This document shows positions 23,212 to 33,900 of a stretch of DNA of 64,000 bases, in pieces. The notes under the pieces were generated by a model. The model was given only the letters and a program-made list of their open reading frames with translations, had not been told where the DNA came from and ran no database searches. Position numbers and translations under genes: made by a program. Numbering within the stretch: the first letter of the stretch is position 1; each line of letters begins with the position of its first letter. The stretch spans positions 9,330,333 through 9,394,332 of the forward strand of contig NC_133293.1 of the NCBI RefSeq assembly GCF_005239225.2, in the 5' to 3' direction. This stretch comes from Populus alba. Its lineage: Eukaryota; Streptophyta; Magnoliopsida; Malpighiales; Salicaceae.

Positions 23212-24294
23212 GAAAATTTTCAATCACAAGATAAGGCTTGTTGGAGTAGAGAGATGTTGCATGCATTTTGTGACATATGTATTAAAGCAATTGAGCAAGG
23301 TATGCGACCCAACACACATTTCGACAAAGCTGGTTGGAAATATGTTATCAATTGCTTTAAGGATCAAACTGGTCATGCATTAACGAAAGCTCAATTAAAG
23401 AATAAGTGGGACGGAATTAAAAAAGATTGGAGAATCTGGAAAAAGTTGCTTTCCGAAACAGGAGTTGGATGGAGTGCTGAACTTGGAACAATTGCAGCTC
23501 CAGATGAATGGTGGAAAGCTAAAAACCAGGTCTGTCTTTTTTCAGTATGTTTAGAGCTGTTATAAGCAGCTTGCTTTCGTGTTTTTACATCATTTTTTAT
23601 TCATTTTGTTGTTCTTTGTCCCTTGTTGTAGGAGATACGTGGGCCAAGAAAGTTTAGGCATGCTGGCATTGATCCAGGATTGTGTTGTAAATATGATATC
23701 ATGTTTACAAACACAATTGCTACCGGTCAGTATGCTTGGGCTCCATCACAGGGTCTGAATTCGGATGAAGATGGTGGCTGTCAAAGGCAAAATAATGCAG
23801 TTAATGAAGACCCTAATCTTGCTGAAGGTAGTGGCGATTCTGAGGAGGATAGTCTTCCAAATTTTATTGCCGATGTCAATAACATGGTGGTTGGTGTCCA
23901 TTTCGCCAACAACACAAGCAATGTCAATCCAACTGGTAGTAGTGGGAAGAGAAAAGGTGCGCAACAAAGCTCCCAACAAAATGAGAAAAAGAAAAGGGGT
24001 GCTGGAAGGGGATCATAATTGTTTTCGCGATTAGACAAGTTAGTGGTTAGTGTCTCTACCAAGAGTGAGTGCACATCAAGTGTTTTCGATAAAAAAGGAT
24101 GTAGCATAGAAGAGGTGATGAAGGAGTTCCACTCCATTGAGGAAGTGGTGTTCGGCAGTGAGCTGTATTGCTTTGCAACAGAGTTTTTTATGGTTAGAAG
24201 CAGGAGGGAAATGTGGGCAACAATTGGTGATATGGACCGAAAATTTCAGTGGCTGAAATTAATGTTTGAGCGAAGGGTTAACTTCCGACCTTGA
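23212..24294 (+). pseudogene. Harbinger Myb/SANT-like DNA-binding protein, interrupted by a stop
   Basis: Exon 23212-23529 (acceptor AACATTAG just before it) encodes a Myb/SANT-like domain: ACWSREM...FCDICIKAIEQG...FDKAGWKYVINCF...LKNKWDGIKKDWRIWKKLL, with the spaced tryptophans of the Myb_DNA-bind_3 family. The intron 23530-23631 is GT-AG. Exon 2 continues from 23632 with a charged tail (KRKG...NEKKKRGAGRGS), then TAA at 24016-24018. The same frame reopens at once for 91 more residues (SRLDKLVVSVSTKSE... to 24294) that look like the normal C-terminal helical region, so the stop looks like a nonsense mutation. In this family the protein binds element ends and helps recruit the transposase. 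The start codon is uncertain: the first ATG in the exon is 23254, slightly inside the domain, and an upstream exon may supply the real start. Confidence 0.75.
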
Positions 24295-25325
24295 AGTAAG
24301 TTTTCATTTGATATATGGAAGACTTACAATTATGTATTTTATTGTTTGTTATATGTTGCAGCAATTAAATGTTGTTGTGTTTAATATGTTTTGGTAATTA
24401 TTGCATGCTTTCCATATTTCATGTTTTTTTAATGTTTTGTATTCCAATGAGCTGTTAACATATTGTATTTTAACTGTTTTTTTCACAATTACCAGTCCAC
24501 AAAAGGGTGAGGATGATGAGGTCTTCTTGCGGCTGTAGAATTGCATAATGGTTGATGCAAACAGTTATGAATTTGCTGTTTTTTTTCAGGTTTATTACCT
24601 TGTAACGTTTCATATTTATGGATTCTGCCTTTGTATTTGTATTTGTTGCCTAATTAGTTATGTTTGAGATGATTGGAACATTTTATGTATTCAGGATGCT
24701 TTCTCAGCCTTGTATTTTAGATTTTCACCTAACGAATTGCATTTGTTATGAGTTGAATGGATGATTGGCTGAGATTATGTTCATTTGAATGGCTGCTGAT
24801 TGGGTGAATTTAGTTGACTGGAATGGCAGCTACTGCTGTGAATTATTGTGAATTTACTTGCATGTTTGATAGTGGGTTGAATAGGAGTTGCTTGGTTGAA
24901 TGTTTGGTTGAATGGTTGGTAAGTGTACAATTTATGGGTTGCTGATGTGTATGGCAGTAAAAACAGCTTGTTTGTGTTGTGTGTGTGTTTGTATTTAAGA
25001 AGTAGTATGCTTGCAAAGAGGTGTGATTGGCTGAGAATAAAATTTTTAACCCTTCCCACGGAAGTGAGGGCTGTAATTGCAGGTTTTTTTCTGTTTGTAT
25101 ACTGCAAATTGAGGTTCTTTGCCATTACAAGGTTAGTTGATTTTTAAGGATGCTTTTTAGGTCATAAAGCTTTCTATTGCACAGCTGTTACCGAATTTGC
25201 ACCTATAAATGCTTTTAAGGCTGCTGTTATTGTGTATTTAAGCAGTGAATGTATGTTTCTTTTTTTCGTATTTATATATCTATCCCTTCTAGGTACTTAG
25301 TTTTCTTAAGAAACCTTAAGTGGAT

Positions 25326-25911
25326 GCCACAAATTAATTTACAGCATTTTAATGTATGAACATTGTTTTGTGATGTTGCATGTATGTTTTTGTTGTATAA
25401 TATTTAATTCGAAACTTCTAAGTAAATTTTTTTCGTCTCATAGGGTTCATTTGAAATTATATTTTTCAACCTTAAGTTAATGACGTCGTAAATAATTTCC
25501 TTTAATGCGAAACTTCTAAGTTAATGATGCCACCAATTAATTTACAGCATTTTAATGTATGAACATTGTTTTTTGATGTTGCATGTATGTTTTTGTTGTA
25601 TAGTATTTAATTCGAAACTTCTAAGTAAATTTTTTTCGTCTCGTAGGGTTCGTTTGAAATTATATTTTTCAACCTTAAGTTAATGACGCTGTAAATAATT
25701 TCCTTTAATGCGAAACTTCTAAGTTAATGATGCCACCAATTAATTTACAGCATTTTAATGTATGAACATTGTTTTTTGATGTTGCATGTATGTTTTTGTT
25801 GTATAATATTTAATGCGAAACTTCTAAGTAAATTTTTTTCGTCTCGTAGGGTTCATTTGAAATTATATTTTTTTTTCCTTAAGTTAATGACGCTGTAAAT
25901 AATTTCCTTTA
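25326..25911. repeat. 203-bp tandem repeat, about 2.9 copies
   Basis: The string 'acagcattttaatgtatgaa' starts at 25341, 25544 and 25747, an exact period of 203 bp. Each unit also contains 'tttttgttgtataatattta' (or a one-base variant), 'gaaacttctaagtaaat', 'cgtctcatagggttc' and 'ttaatgacg'. The units differ at few positions, so the amplification is recent. It lies in the non-coding space between the Myb-like gene and the transposase. Confidence 0.95.
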
Positions 25912-26180
25912 TCTTGGATTCCGAAAATATATATGTTGGGGGATAAGTTAATGTCACCAGTACTGTTTTAAATATTGCAAACAAATTACACAAGACAAAA
26001 CTTTCATGTTAATGTAACGTTGCAGGTTGAAAATTCCAATTATTGTTGTGTTAAAAAATATTGCATGTGTTAAGACCGGCATGAGCGACACATATTTTAA
26101 AAACAAATCGTTTAATGAACATGTTTTTTGTACCAATACTATGCAGGTTGGAAATTGATATTAAATTTACGTGCAAAGAT

Positions 26181-27753
26181 ATGGACGCGAATTGGTTTAA
26201 TACGCTTTTTGATGAGCATTATGAAAATGTTATGAATAATGTTGGTCGATATGTGTCTGATGGGTTTGCTGGTACAAGTTCTGCAAGTGGTTTTGGAGAT
26301 AGTTTTGGTGATCGTTATGTAAACTATAATAGTGAGGCTCAGCACGATGACCTAAATCAACAGGATGACGATGCCGTTGGAGATTTATTTTGGCAGAGAG
26401 AGTGTGATCGCAAAAAATTAGTCATATGCACAGCTGGAGCACTAGCGATGTATTACAATACGTATATTTATAAAGAGCCGTGTATGAATTCATACAACAC
26501 TGGCATGCGCTGGTTGACTGAAATTTTAAATGGCCATTGGATTCGTTGTGTGAACATGTTTCGTATGGATTCTGAGACATTGAAGAGTTTGGCTTTGGAG
26601 TTGGAAACGATGTACGGGTTGAAACCGTCTAGACGGATGAGTGTTATTGAGAAAGTAGGCATGTTTCTCTACACTTTAGCTCTCGGTGCGTCGAATAGGG
26701 AAGTGCAGGAGCGTTTTCAGCATTCAGGTGAAACTGTTTCTAGAAATTTCAACGAGGTTCTTCGTTCTGTGTGCTTGCTAGCAGCTGATTTAATCAGACC
26801 AGTCGATCCAGAATTCACGACAACACCATTGGAAATTGAAATGAATCCCAGATACATGCCCTATTTCAAGGTAAGCAATACTTAGTACAAGTTGTTAAAT
26901 ATTTCAAAAGGTTACAATCAAATATTCACGTGCAATTAAATTGATTCGGAAAAATTGTTTTTTGTATGTAGAATTATATTGGAGCGATTGATGGAACACA
27001 TGTACGTGCATGTGTTTCACAAGAAAATCAAATACCTTTTATTGGTAGAAAAGGTATACCGACACAAAATATAATGGCAGCCTGTAGCTTTGACATGCAA
27101 TTTATATTTGTTTGGGCTGGGTGGGAAGGTAGTGCTCACGATACAAGAATTTTTTATGAGGCGATTGGAAATACAAACATACAATTTCCACGACCACCAG
27201 AAGGTATATATAAAAAAAAGTTGTGCTTGTTGTTCAGCTGGTGTAATTTGTTTTAATATGAAGTATTTTGTAAGCGTTAATCAATTTTAACATTTATGCA
27301 GGGAAGTATTATCTCGTTGATTCGGGATATCCGAATGAGTACGGTTACTTGGGTCCATATAGAGGGGAAAGATATCATCTTCCTGAATTTCGTCGACGAG
27401 GACAACCACGGAGTCGGGAGGAACTATTTAACCGAGTCCATTCATCATTACGATGTGTAATCGAACGTACATTTGGAGTTTGGAAGAAAAGATGGCGAAT
27501 CTTGCAAACCATGCCTGAGTTTCCATACAAATCACAGGTTAAAATTGTTGTCGCATCAATGGCGCTACACAACTATATTCGACGGAAGTCGGCCCAAGAT
27601 GTTGCATTCAACAAGTTTGATAGCCATCCTGATTTCGTTCCTCAAGATATTTTTCCCGATGTCGCTCCACAATCACAAACAAGTGGACACCAGAGGCCGT
27701 CGCGTATGGATTATATTCGTGATGGCATTGCAAATAGTTTGATGGGACAATAA
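26181..27753 (+). CDS. PIF/Harbinger transposase (DDE_Tnp_4, HARBI1-like)
   Basis: Three exons (26181-26870, 26972-27203, 27302-27753) join in frame to 1374 bp (457 residues), a full-length size for the family. Introns are GT-AG. The N-terminal part is variable and acidic. Residues ~165-215 (MSVIEKVGMFLYTLALGASNREVQERF) form the usual helix-turn-helix region. Catalytic residues of the RNase-H-like fold are visible: D237 in GAIDGTHVRA, D314 in YLVDSGYPN and E362 in IERTFGVWKKRW. The enzyme would cut and paste the surrounding element. No internal stop or frameshift was found, unlike the Myb-like partner upstream. The ATG at 26181 was chosen because it begins the conserved charged N-terminus; an in-frame upstream start at 26115 lies in less conserved sequence. 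Confidence 0.92.
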
Positions 27754-28149
27754 TCTTTTCTGTAATAACAAAGCACGCTTCTATTATTGCCGGTATTTAT
27801 GTGGAAAAAATGTTTTATTTCCTCTTAACACAATGAATTATTTTATTAATGTCATTTTTTTTTATTTAGTCATTTTTTGTACAAAAGCAACCGCAATCAC
27901 AGTTTTAACCAAACATGTTTTGTACCGCAATAAAATCAAACCACACTTTTAACCAAACACTCAAATCTTTAAACAAACCACAGGAAAAGTGATTTTTTAA
28001 AAAAGTGCTTTTTTTCAACCGTAACCACAACAATTACAGCAAAAACAAACACACTCATAATGTGTCAAGTCGAGGTAATCTAGGACGGGCAGCTAAAAGA
28101 GATATTTTGTGATGCTAGGGGGAATTAGCTTGGTGGTTATGCTGCCAAT

Positions 28150-28373
28150 GTAGCGCACATCTCATTTACATTACTGTTTATTTTTATATTTTTAAAATAT
28201 TTTTTTAAAAATTTAAATTTATTTTATTTTAAATTAATATTTTTTATATTTTTATATCATTTTAATGCGCTGATTTTAAAAATAATTTTTAAAAAATTAA
28301 ATTTTTTTTATTATTTTGATACATTTCTAAATGAAAATACTTTAAAAAGCAACAATAACTACGCTTCCAGGTT
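28150..28373. repeat. AT-rich MITE-like repeat copy
   Basis: T/A-rich unit with 'tatcattttaatgcgctgat' and a right end 'aaaaagcaacaataactacg'. It abuts the next copy head to tail just outside the right edge of the Harbinger element. Confidence 0.5.
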
Positions 28374-28586
28374 TGGGAGTGCTTTTCAAAAGCACTTCCG
28401 AAAAATTTTGAAAATTTTTTTATTTTTTATTTTACTTTGAATTAATATGTTTTTTATATTTTTAAATTATTTTGATTTGCTGATTTCAAAAATAATTTTT
28501 AAAAATTAAAAAAAATATTATTGGCTTACTTTTCTGAATAAAAAATACTTTGAAAAGCAACAACAACCACACTCTCAAACACCGAT
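28374..28586. mobile_element. MITE-like element
   Basis: The left end GGTTTGGGAGTGCTTTTC is mirrored at the right by GAAAAGCAACAACAACCACACTCTCAAACACC, giving imperfect terminal inverted repeats. The interior matches the copy at 8667-8878 ('ttgatttgctgatttcaaaa', 'aaaaaatattattggc'). Confidence 0.55.
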
Positions 28587-28940
28587 GATGGGTCTTATGA
28601 TGTTCATATGCATGCCTTTTTAGAAAATACATATATTTTTTTTTATTTTATCCTTTTAATTTAGATATTTTATTTTTTATAGTTAGTATTGTTAGTTTTT
28701 CGTTTTCTAAAAATGTTTTTTTCTATTTTTTTATTATTCAAACTCATCATTTTTTTTATGTTGTAATTGCCTCTTGATGATGAGATTTTAGTAAATAAAA
28801 ATTAAATATTTTAAGGTTTTTTTTTAGATATGGTATTTTTGTTTTTTAGGGTTTTAACTAATAAAAAATTCTCTTAATACTTTATTTTTAACTATATTGG
28901 TTGGCATCATCGCCCACAGTTTTCCAAGTTAACTCTTGAT

Positions 28941-28960
28941 ATATATATATATATATATAA
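28941..28960. repeat. (AT)n microsatellite
   Basis: About ten AT units in the spacer between the Harbinger element and the MATH-domain gene. The rest of 28590-29290 is AT-rich spacer without a visible gene, with part of another T/A-rich repeat near 29096-29240. Confidence 0.8.
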
Positions 28961-29299
28961 AGATGTGATATATTGAATAGATCACTTGAGCTAATGTTTG
29001 ATCATACTCTTGTGTAGCGCATCACTCGTGTAATCATAGAAGCTGCAGCCTTGATTCTGATTTTTGTAACCGCTCTGTTTGTAAGATAATGAGATGGTGT
29101 TTGATATTTTGTTTTAAAAGAGTTTTTGTAAAAATAAAAATATATTTTTATTTTAAATTAATATTTTTTATATTTTTAAATTATTTTAATATATTAATAT
29201 TAAAAATAAATATTTTAAAAAATAATTACAACCACCAAGTATTAATATACACAAGTGAGAAGATGGTAAAAACAGATCTTCCATACAAAGTTACAAACG

Positions 29300-29470
29300 G
29301 GTGCAGCCCAAACCCCAACAGCCATTTAAAATATCAAACCCAACGTTCCAAGTCCAGACCACGAATACTTAAAAGTTATACTAGCCCAAAGCCCAAACCA
29401 TCCCTTTCTCCACAGCCTCCTACAGTCCACCGCCCACCACAACCGCCACGACACAAACCCTAAACAAGAA
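29300..29470 (+). promoter_or_regulatory. Site II / telo-box promoter elements of the MATH-domain gene
   Basis: Three AGCCCA Site II-type motifs lie at about 29308, 29383 and 29390, and a telo-box AAACCCTAAA lies at 29456-29465. These TCP-bound and telo-box-bound motifs are typical of housekeeping plant promoters and sit just upstream of the 5' UTR exon. The transcription start is not fixed by the sequence. Confidence 0.5.
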
Positions 29471-29959
29471 AACACTCCCAGGTGCGAAGAGCGAAAGAAA
29501 TAATAATAATAATAAAAATTCTACTCTCCTAGTGAGAGTGGACTCCACAACTTGTCTAGCCAATCGTAGGATTTTAATTTTATTTTTTCACTCTCTCAAA
29601 TTAAAAAAAACTTTAGGCACATAAAAAAAAAAAAAAAAAAGAGGCAAGCAAAACCAAAAAAGAAGAGCCACCATGTCTTGCTCTGCTCTCCCACATCAAT
29701 CCACCGCCTCTTTCACGCACAAACAGCACCCTCTTCTTCATTATTTCATTTTCTTTTCTATATTTATCCAATTTGACCACTCATTTTTAATTTATTTTTT
29801 CAAGACCTCACAGCTCATGCTACGGTATACAGTCTACCCGAATGTAAATAAATAAATAAATAAACAAATTAGTTTATAAAAAATAATAAAAAAACAAAAA
29901 ATAATAATAATAGTAGTACTAGTAACATAAAAAAAAAAAACAAAGAAATTACAAATTTT

Positions 29960-30089
29960 CTTTCTCGGCCTCCGCCTTTGGTTTCTTCCTTCGTTCTTTT
30001 GCTGCTCCTTTGAACCTCTCTTTCTTTTTCTACCTCTCTCTCTAGAATCTCGTATAGCTTTGCCCATAACCCCAATTGTCAAAGCTCAG
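29960..30089 (+). other. 5' UTR exon of the MATH-domain gene
   Basis: Pyrimidine-rich leader (TTTGGTTTCTTCCTTCGTTC, CTACCTCTCTCTCTAG) ending in AGCTCAG|GTTTGT at 30089. The matching acceptor TTATGTAG is at 30911, 46 bp before the start codon. The 5' limit is not known. Confidence 0.55.
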
Positions 30090-30957
30090 GTTTGTATCCA
30101 CATCGATCTACACGATGTGGTTTCTAATTCTCTATATTTAATCCCGTTTTTCAGCTTTGTTTTTTTGATCGGGTTTTATTTGGGAATCTTGTATTGGATC
30201 TTTGTTTTCTGGTCTCAGATTCTAAACTATCTTAATTTGCGTGTGTTTCATGCAATTGGGTTTTCACAAATAGTTTTAGTTTTATTTATCTGGGTTTTTA
30301 TTTTTATTTTTTATAATCTTTTCGATCGTTATTGAGCTTCAGTCAATTGGTTTTTTATTTATTAAAAGAGATAAGGGTTTATTGCTGATTGTAATTTCTT
30401 GATGATGGGTTTTTGAATTTGAGGATTTTAAATACTGGTTTTGGTTTTTGATTTCCAGTATAATTAAGGGATTGAATTCAAACAAAGAAAGACTTAGTTG
30501 CTATGAATGTTTTTCTTGCTGTTTATTTTTGTTTGGAAATTAAAAAATAAATAAAAGTTAGCTAAACAATCTCTTAGAGATAATGATTGAGTGGAGGTTT
30601 GTGTTTTATGAGGCCGCAATTGATGCAGAATTCAATATTCAAAATCCATGTTGTTTTCTGTTTCTTAGACTTGCCAGCAACCTTAATATATATATTTTTT
30701 AATTTCTACTCCTCGTGATATCAAAGATTTATTTTCTGTATATATATAGTTTCTGGTTTTGTAGGTATCGAGTAATGAGTAGTTCTTTTAATGTTTGTAG
30801 TTATGTGAACTGCATTGATTTGTTTAATGTTCGTGTTATGTGCTGGCATAAAAATTGTATGCTTGGGGGCTCTATTCCTGTTTTTTCTTATTGATTTTAT
30901 TTGTTATGTAGTGAGGGAAGCTAAAGGATTGTGGGGGAAGGAGTTTTGGAGTGGGAA

Positions 30958-33900
30958 ATGGCTGGGATTGTGGGTGAGGAAGCTGGAGTTGGAAGGTCCA
31001 CGGAGGGCATTTCAAGTGGGCAGCGTTGCCAGTCAGGTGAATTGCTTGCGGAATGGCGGTCCTCTGAGCAGGTGGAAAACGGAACCCCATCAACTTCGCC
31101 ACCTTATTGGGACACTGACGATGACGATGATGGAGGTATGTGCTGGTTCTCCATATAATTTATTGTATTTTTATTTTCATTTTGGTTCTCCTTTGTTTTT
31201 TGGTTTTAGAGTGTGTATTCTTTTTGCCAGTGAGCACAATAAGGCTCTTGGAAATTCAATGTTGGAAGCTAGAGTGTAAAAGCTGTTGGAAGTATTAAGG
31301 GAAAAATGAACTGGTTCTATTCTCCTTCATTTGGTGGTTGAACTCTATTGCACTGGACTTATTGCATGGAGGTTCTGCAAAAAGTAGCTTGACACCAAGA
31401 TGTTCGCAGATTAGCCACAATGTTCTAGTTATATTTCCAGCACAAGATAAAATGAATTTTGTGAAGAATCTCTCTTATCCAAACCTCAATCATGAAATCC
31501 CATCTCTCGCACTCTCCCCACTCTCCATTTCATGAATGGTTCCGAGAGAGGCACATTCACTAACTAAAATGATTTTTTTTTTTTACTTACTGCTGGATTT
31601 TGAGTTTTTCATTTAGCAATCAATTTACCACGCACTTTGTGGAAAGAAGTGCAACAGTAAAGTTTCTTTTGTTAAGTTTCTTTTGTTAATTATGGAAAGA
31701 AGTGCAACAGTAAAGTTTCTTTTGTTAATTATGTGATCGCAAATGGATATGGTAGCAGTGCATCAAGGATCAGATTGGTTTGTTCTATCTTTTTACTCAG
31801 TTGTATATTTGAAATTGACTAAATTCAGTATAAATAGCTGCAAGAAAACTTGATTAAATAGATGTTAGCTAACTAACATTAGTTTCCACTTCTATAGCAG
31901 AACACTCCTTACTCTTAGATTTTGTGATTGCTTCTTTAGTTTTTTATCCCTCTCTACAAGCTGTTATGTGGGCAACTCTTTGCTAACTGATTTTGTTCTT
32001 TTATAGGGCCAAAACCTTCTGAGTTATTTGGAAAATACACATGGAAGATAGAGAAATTCTCACAGATTAATAAAAGAGAACTTCGAAGCAATGCATTTGA
32101 AGTTGGTGGCTACAAATGGTAAAGAGATTTGCATAACGTTCTTTCTTATGCCCCCCTCCCCCCGTCCCCTTTCTTTGTTTTACTCTCACAATTTCGCCTC
32201 TGTAATTTTTTTTTATCTATATACATTACATGCACACATGTACATTCAAGTCATGCAGACAAATTTGCCAACAATGTATGTGTTTTTTTAGTTTGTGCTT
32301 TAAACCCATATTATACTAGTATAAATGTATATTTCTAAGTTTCTGCATATACTCGCCCACCATGAGTAAAAAAATATTTGCATATGTAAAACCATTTTGG
32401 AAGCTAAAGCTTTCTTAAATTGTGCTTTTCAAAAACCAAAAATGTTTCACTTTACTTTGGATGGGAATATGAAACCATTAGATATGATTTTTGAGATCAC
32501 AACTGGTCTCATTCTTTATTGATCTCTCTTCAATTAAAATAGGGTTCTCTATTAAGGAGGAAACAATTGCAATTTCCCCTGCAATTCTCAGACTTCATTA
32601 TTTCTCACTTATGCAAGTCCAAAACATGTGATGCAACATGATAGGAGGGATGTGATGTGCCTTGCTAAAATCGATTGTATTATTGCATCATATGAATCTT
32701 TTTCCTATGCACAAACCTTCACTAGTTATTTGTAGCTAATATTGAATTTGTTATATAACTCCCTCATGCATGTATTTTTTTAACCTGTACTTATGATAGA
32801 GAGAGATTTACATGAGATGACTTATGTGTTCTACTGCGTGTTACCAAGTTAGGCCCTGTTTTTTTTTTTGCGTTTCAAAAGTGCTTTTGAAAAAAATTGA
32901 ATTTTATTTTTATTTTTTTCTTTGCTGCAAATTAATATTATTTTGGTGTTTTCATATCATTTTAATGCGCTGATGTCAAAAATGATTTTTAAAAAATAAA
33001 AAAACATTTGTTTGATGCATTTTCGAGTGAAAAACACTTTGAAAAACAACCATAACTACACACTCAAACACCCTCTTAGTCGTTTGGTAAAGCTTATTAT
33101 CCAGAGATAAATGCAATATTTTTCTTACACTTCTGCTATAAGCTTTGCAATAAAGCGAATGAAAGGAGTTTATTGGTTTTCCATATGTTTGGTGTAGCCA
33201 ATTGGTAATATCTTGAATCTCACTAATGGATGTTCTTCTTCTCATAAAGAACAAGTAAAATAAATCATCATGCACTTTGATAAAAAAAAAAAAAAAACTA
33301 TTTAAATGTATCATATTGCCTGATTTATAATCCACCTTTTCATTTTAAAGAGGCCAACTTCCACATTATTGAGCATGAATTTTGATGATTATGTTGACAT
33401 CTCAATTATATAGGTTTTCTCAAGTTTTGTTGCTTTGATGCTACTGACCTGCAGAAAATCAGTGCAACTTTCAATGCTATTATTGATTTAATTCTTTTGC
33501 TTCTGGTGACAGGTACATTTTAATATATCCCCAAGGTTGTGATGTCTGCAATCATCTTTCACTATTTCTCTGTGTTGCCAACCATGACAAACTTCTTCCA
33601 GGTTTGGTGCTACTGACTTGAAATTGCAGTTATAGTCACTGCTCTTTGTTTTTTTAGTTTATTTTATTTCTGTGCGTGTTACTGTGTAATTTTATTTATT
33701 TGTGAACCAGGTTGGAGTCATTTTGCACAGTTTACGATTGCTGTGGTGAATAAAGATACAAAAAAATCTAAATATTCTGGTTAGTTGATTAAATATTATC
33801 TGAAGTCAGTAATGGAATTGTTGATTTACTATTAACCAAAAGAAAAATTTGCAGATACATTACATCGGTTTTGGAAGAAAGAACATGACTGGGGATGGAA

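Larger units (their letters stand above)
21950..28060 (+). mobile_element. PIF/Harbinger-type DNA transposon
   Basis: The element is about 6.1 kb. It carries the two genes typical of PIF/Harbinger, a Myb/SANT-like protein (23212-24294) and a DDE transposase (26181-27753), both on the plus strand. The left edge near 21950 reads CCCGTTTGGTTACGTGG. The right edge near 28015-28058 (CGTAACCACAAC...AACAAACACAC) is only an imperfect inverted match, and a clean 3-bp TWA target duplication could not be fixed, so the limits are approximate. The leader contains short tandem motifs (22160-22320), and a 203-bp tandem repeat lies between the genes. Confidence 0.8.

Noticed and set aside
25326..25911. CRISPR-like array
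   Set aside because: Units are 203 bp contiguous repeats without spacers in a plant transposon.
29089..29463. 124-codon frame upstream of the MATH-domain gene
   Set aside because: Begins in AT-rich repeat and runs through Site II and telo-box promoter motifs; composition, not conservation, explains it.
30815..31279. 154-codon plus-strand frame over the second MATH-gene exon
   Set aside because: It reads the exon in another frame and runs through the splice sites. The correct frame gives the conserved SSGQRCQSGE N-terminus.
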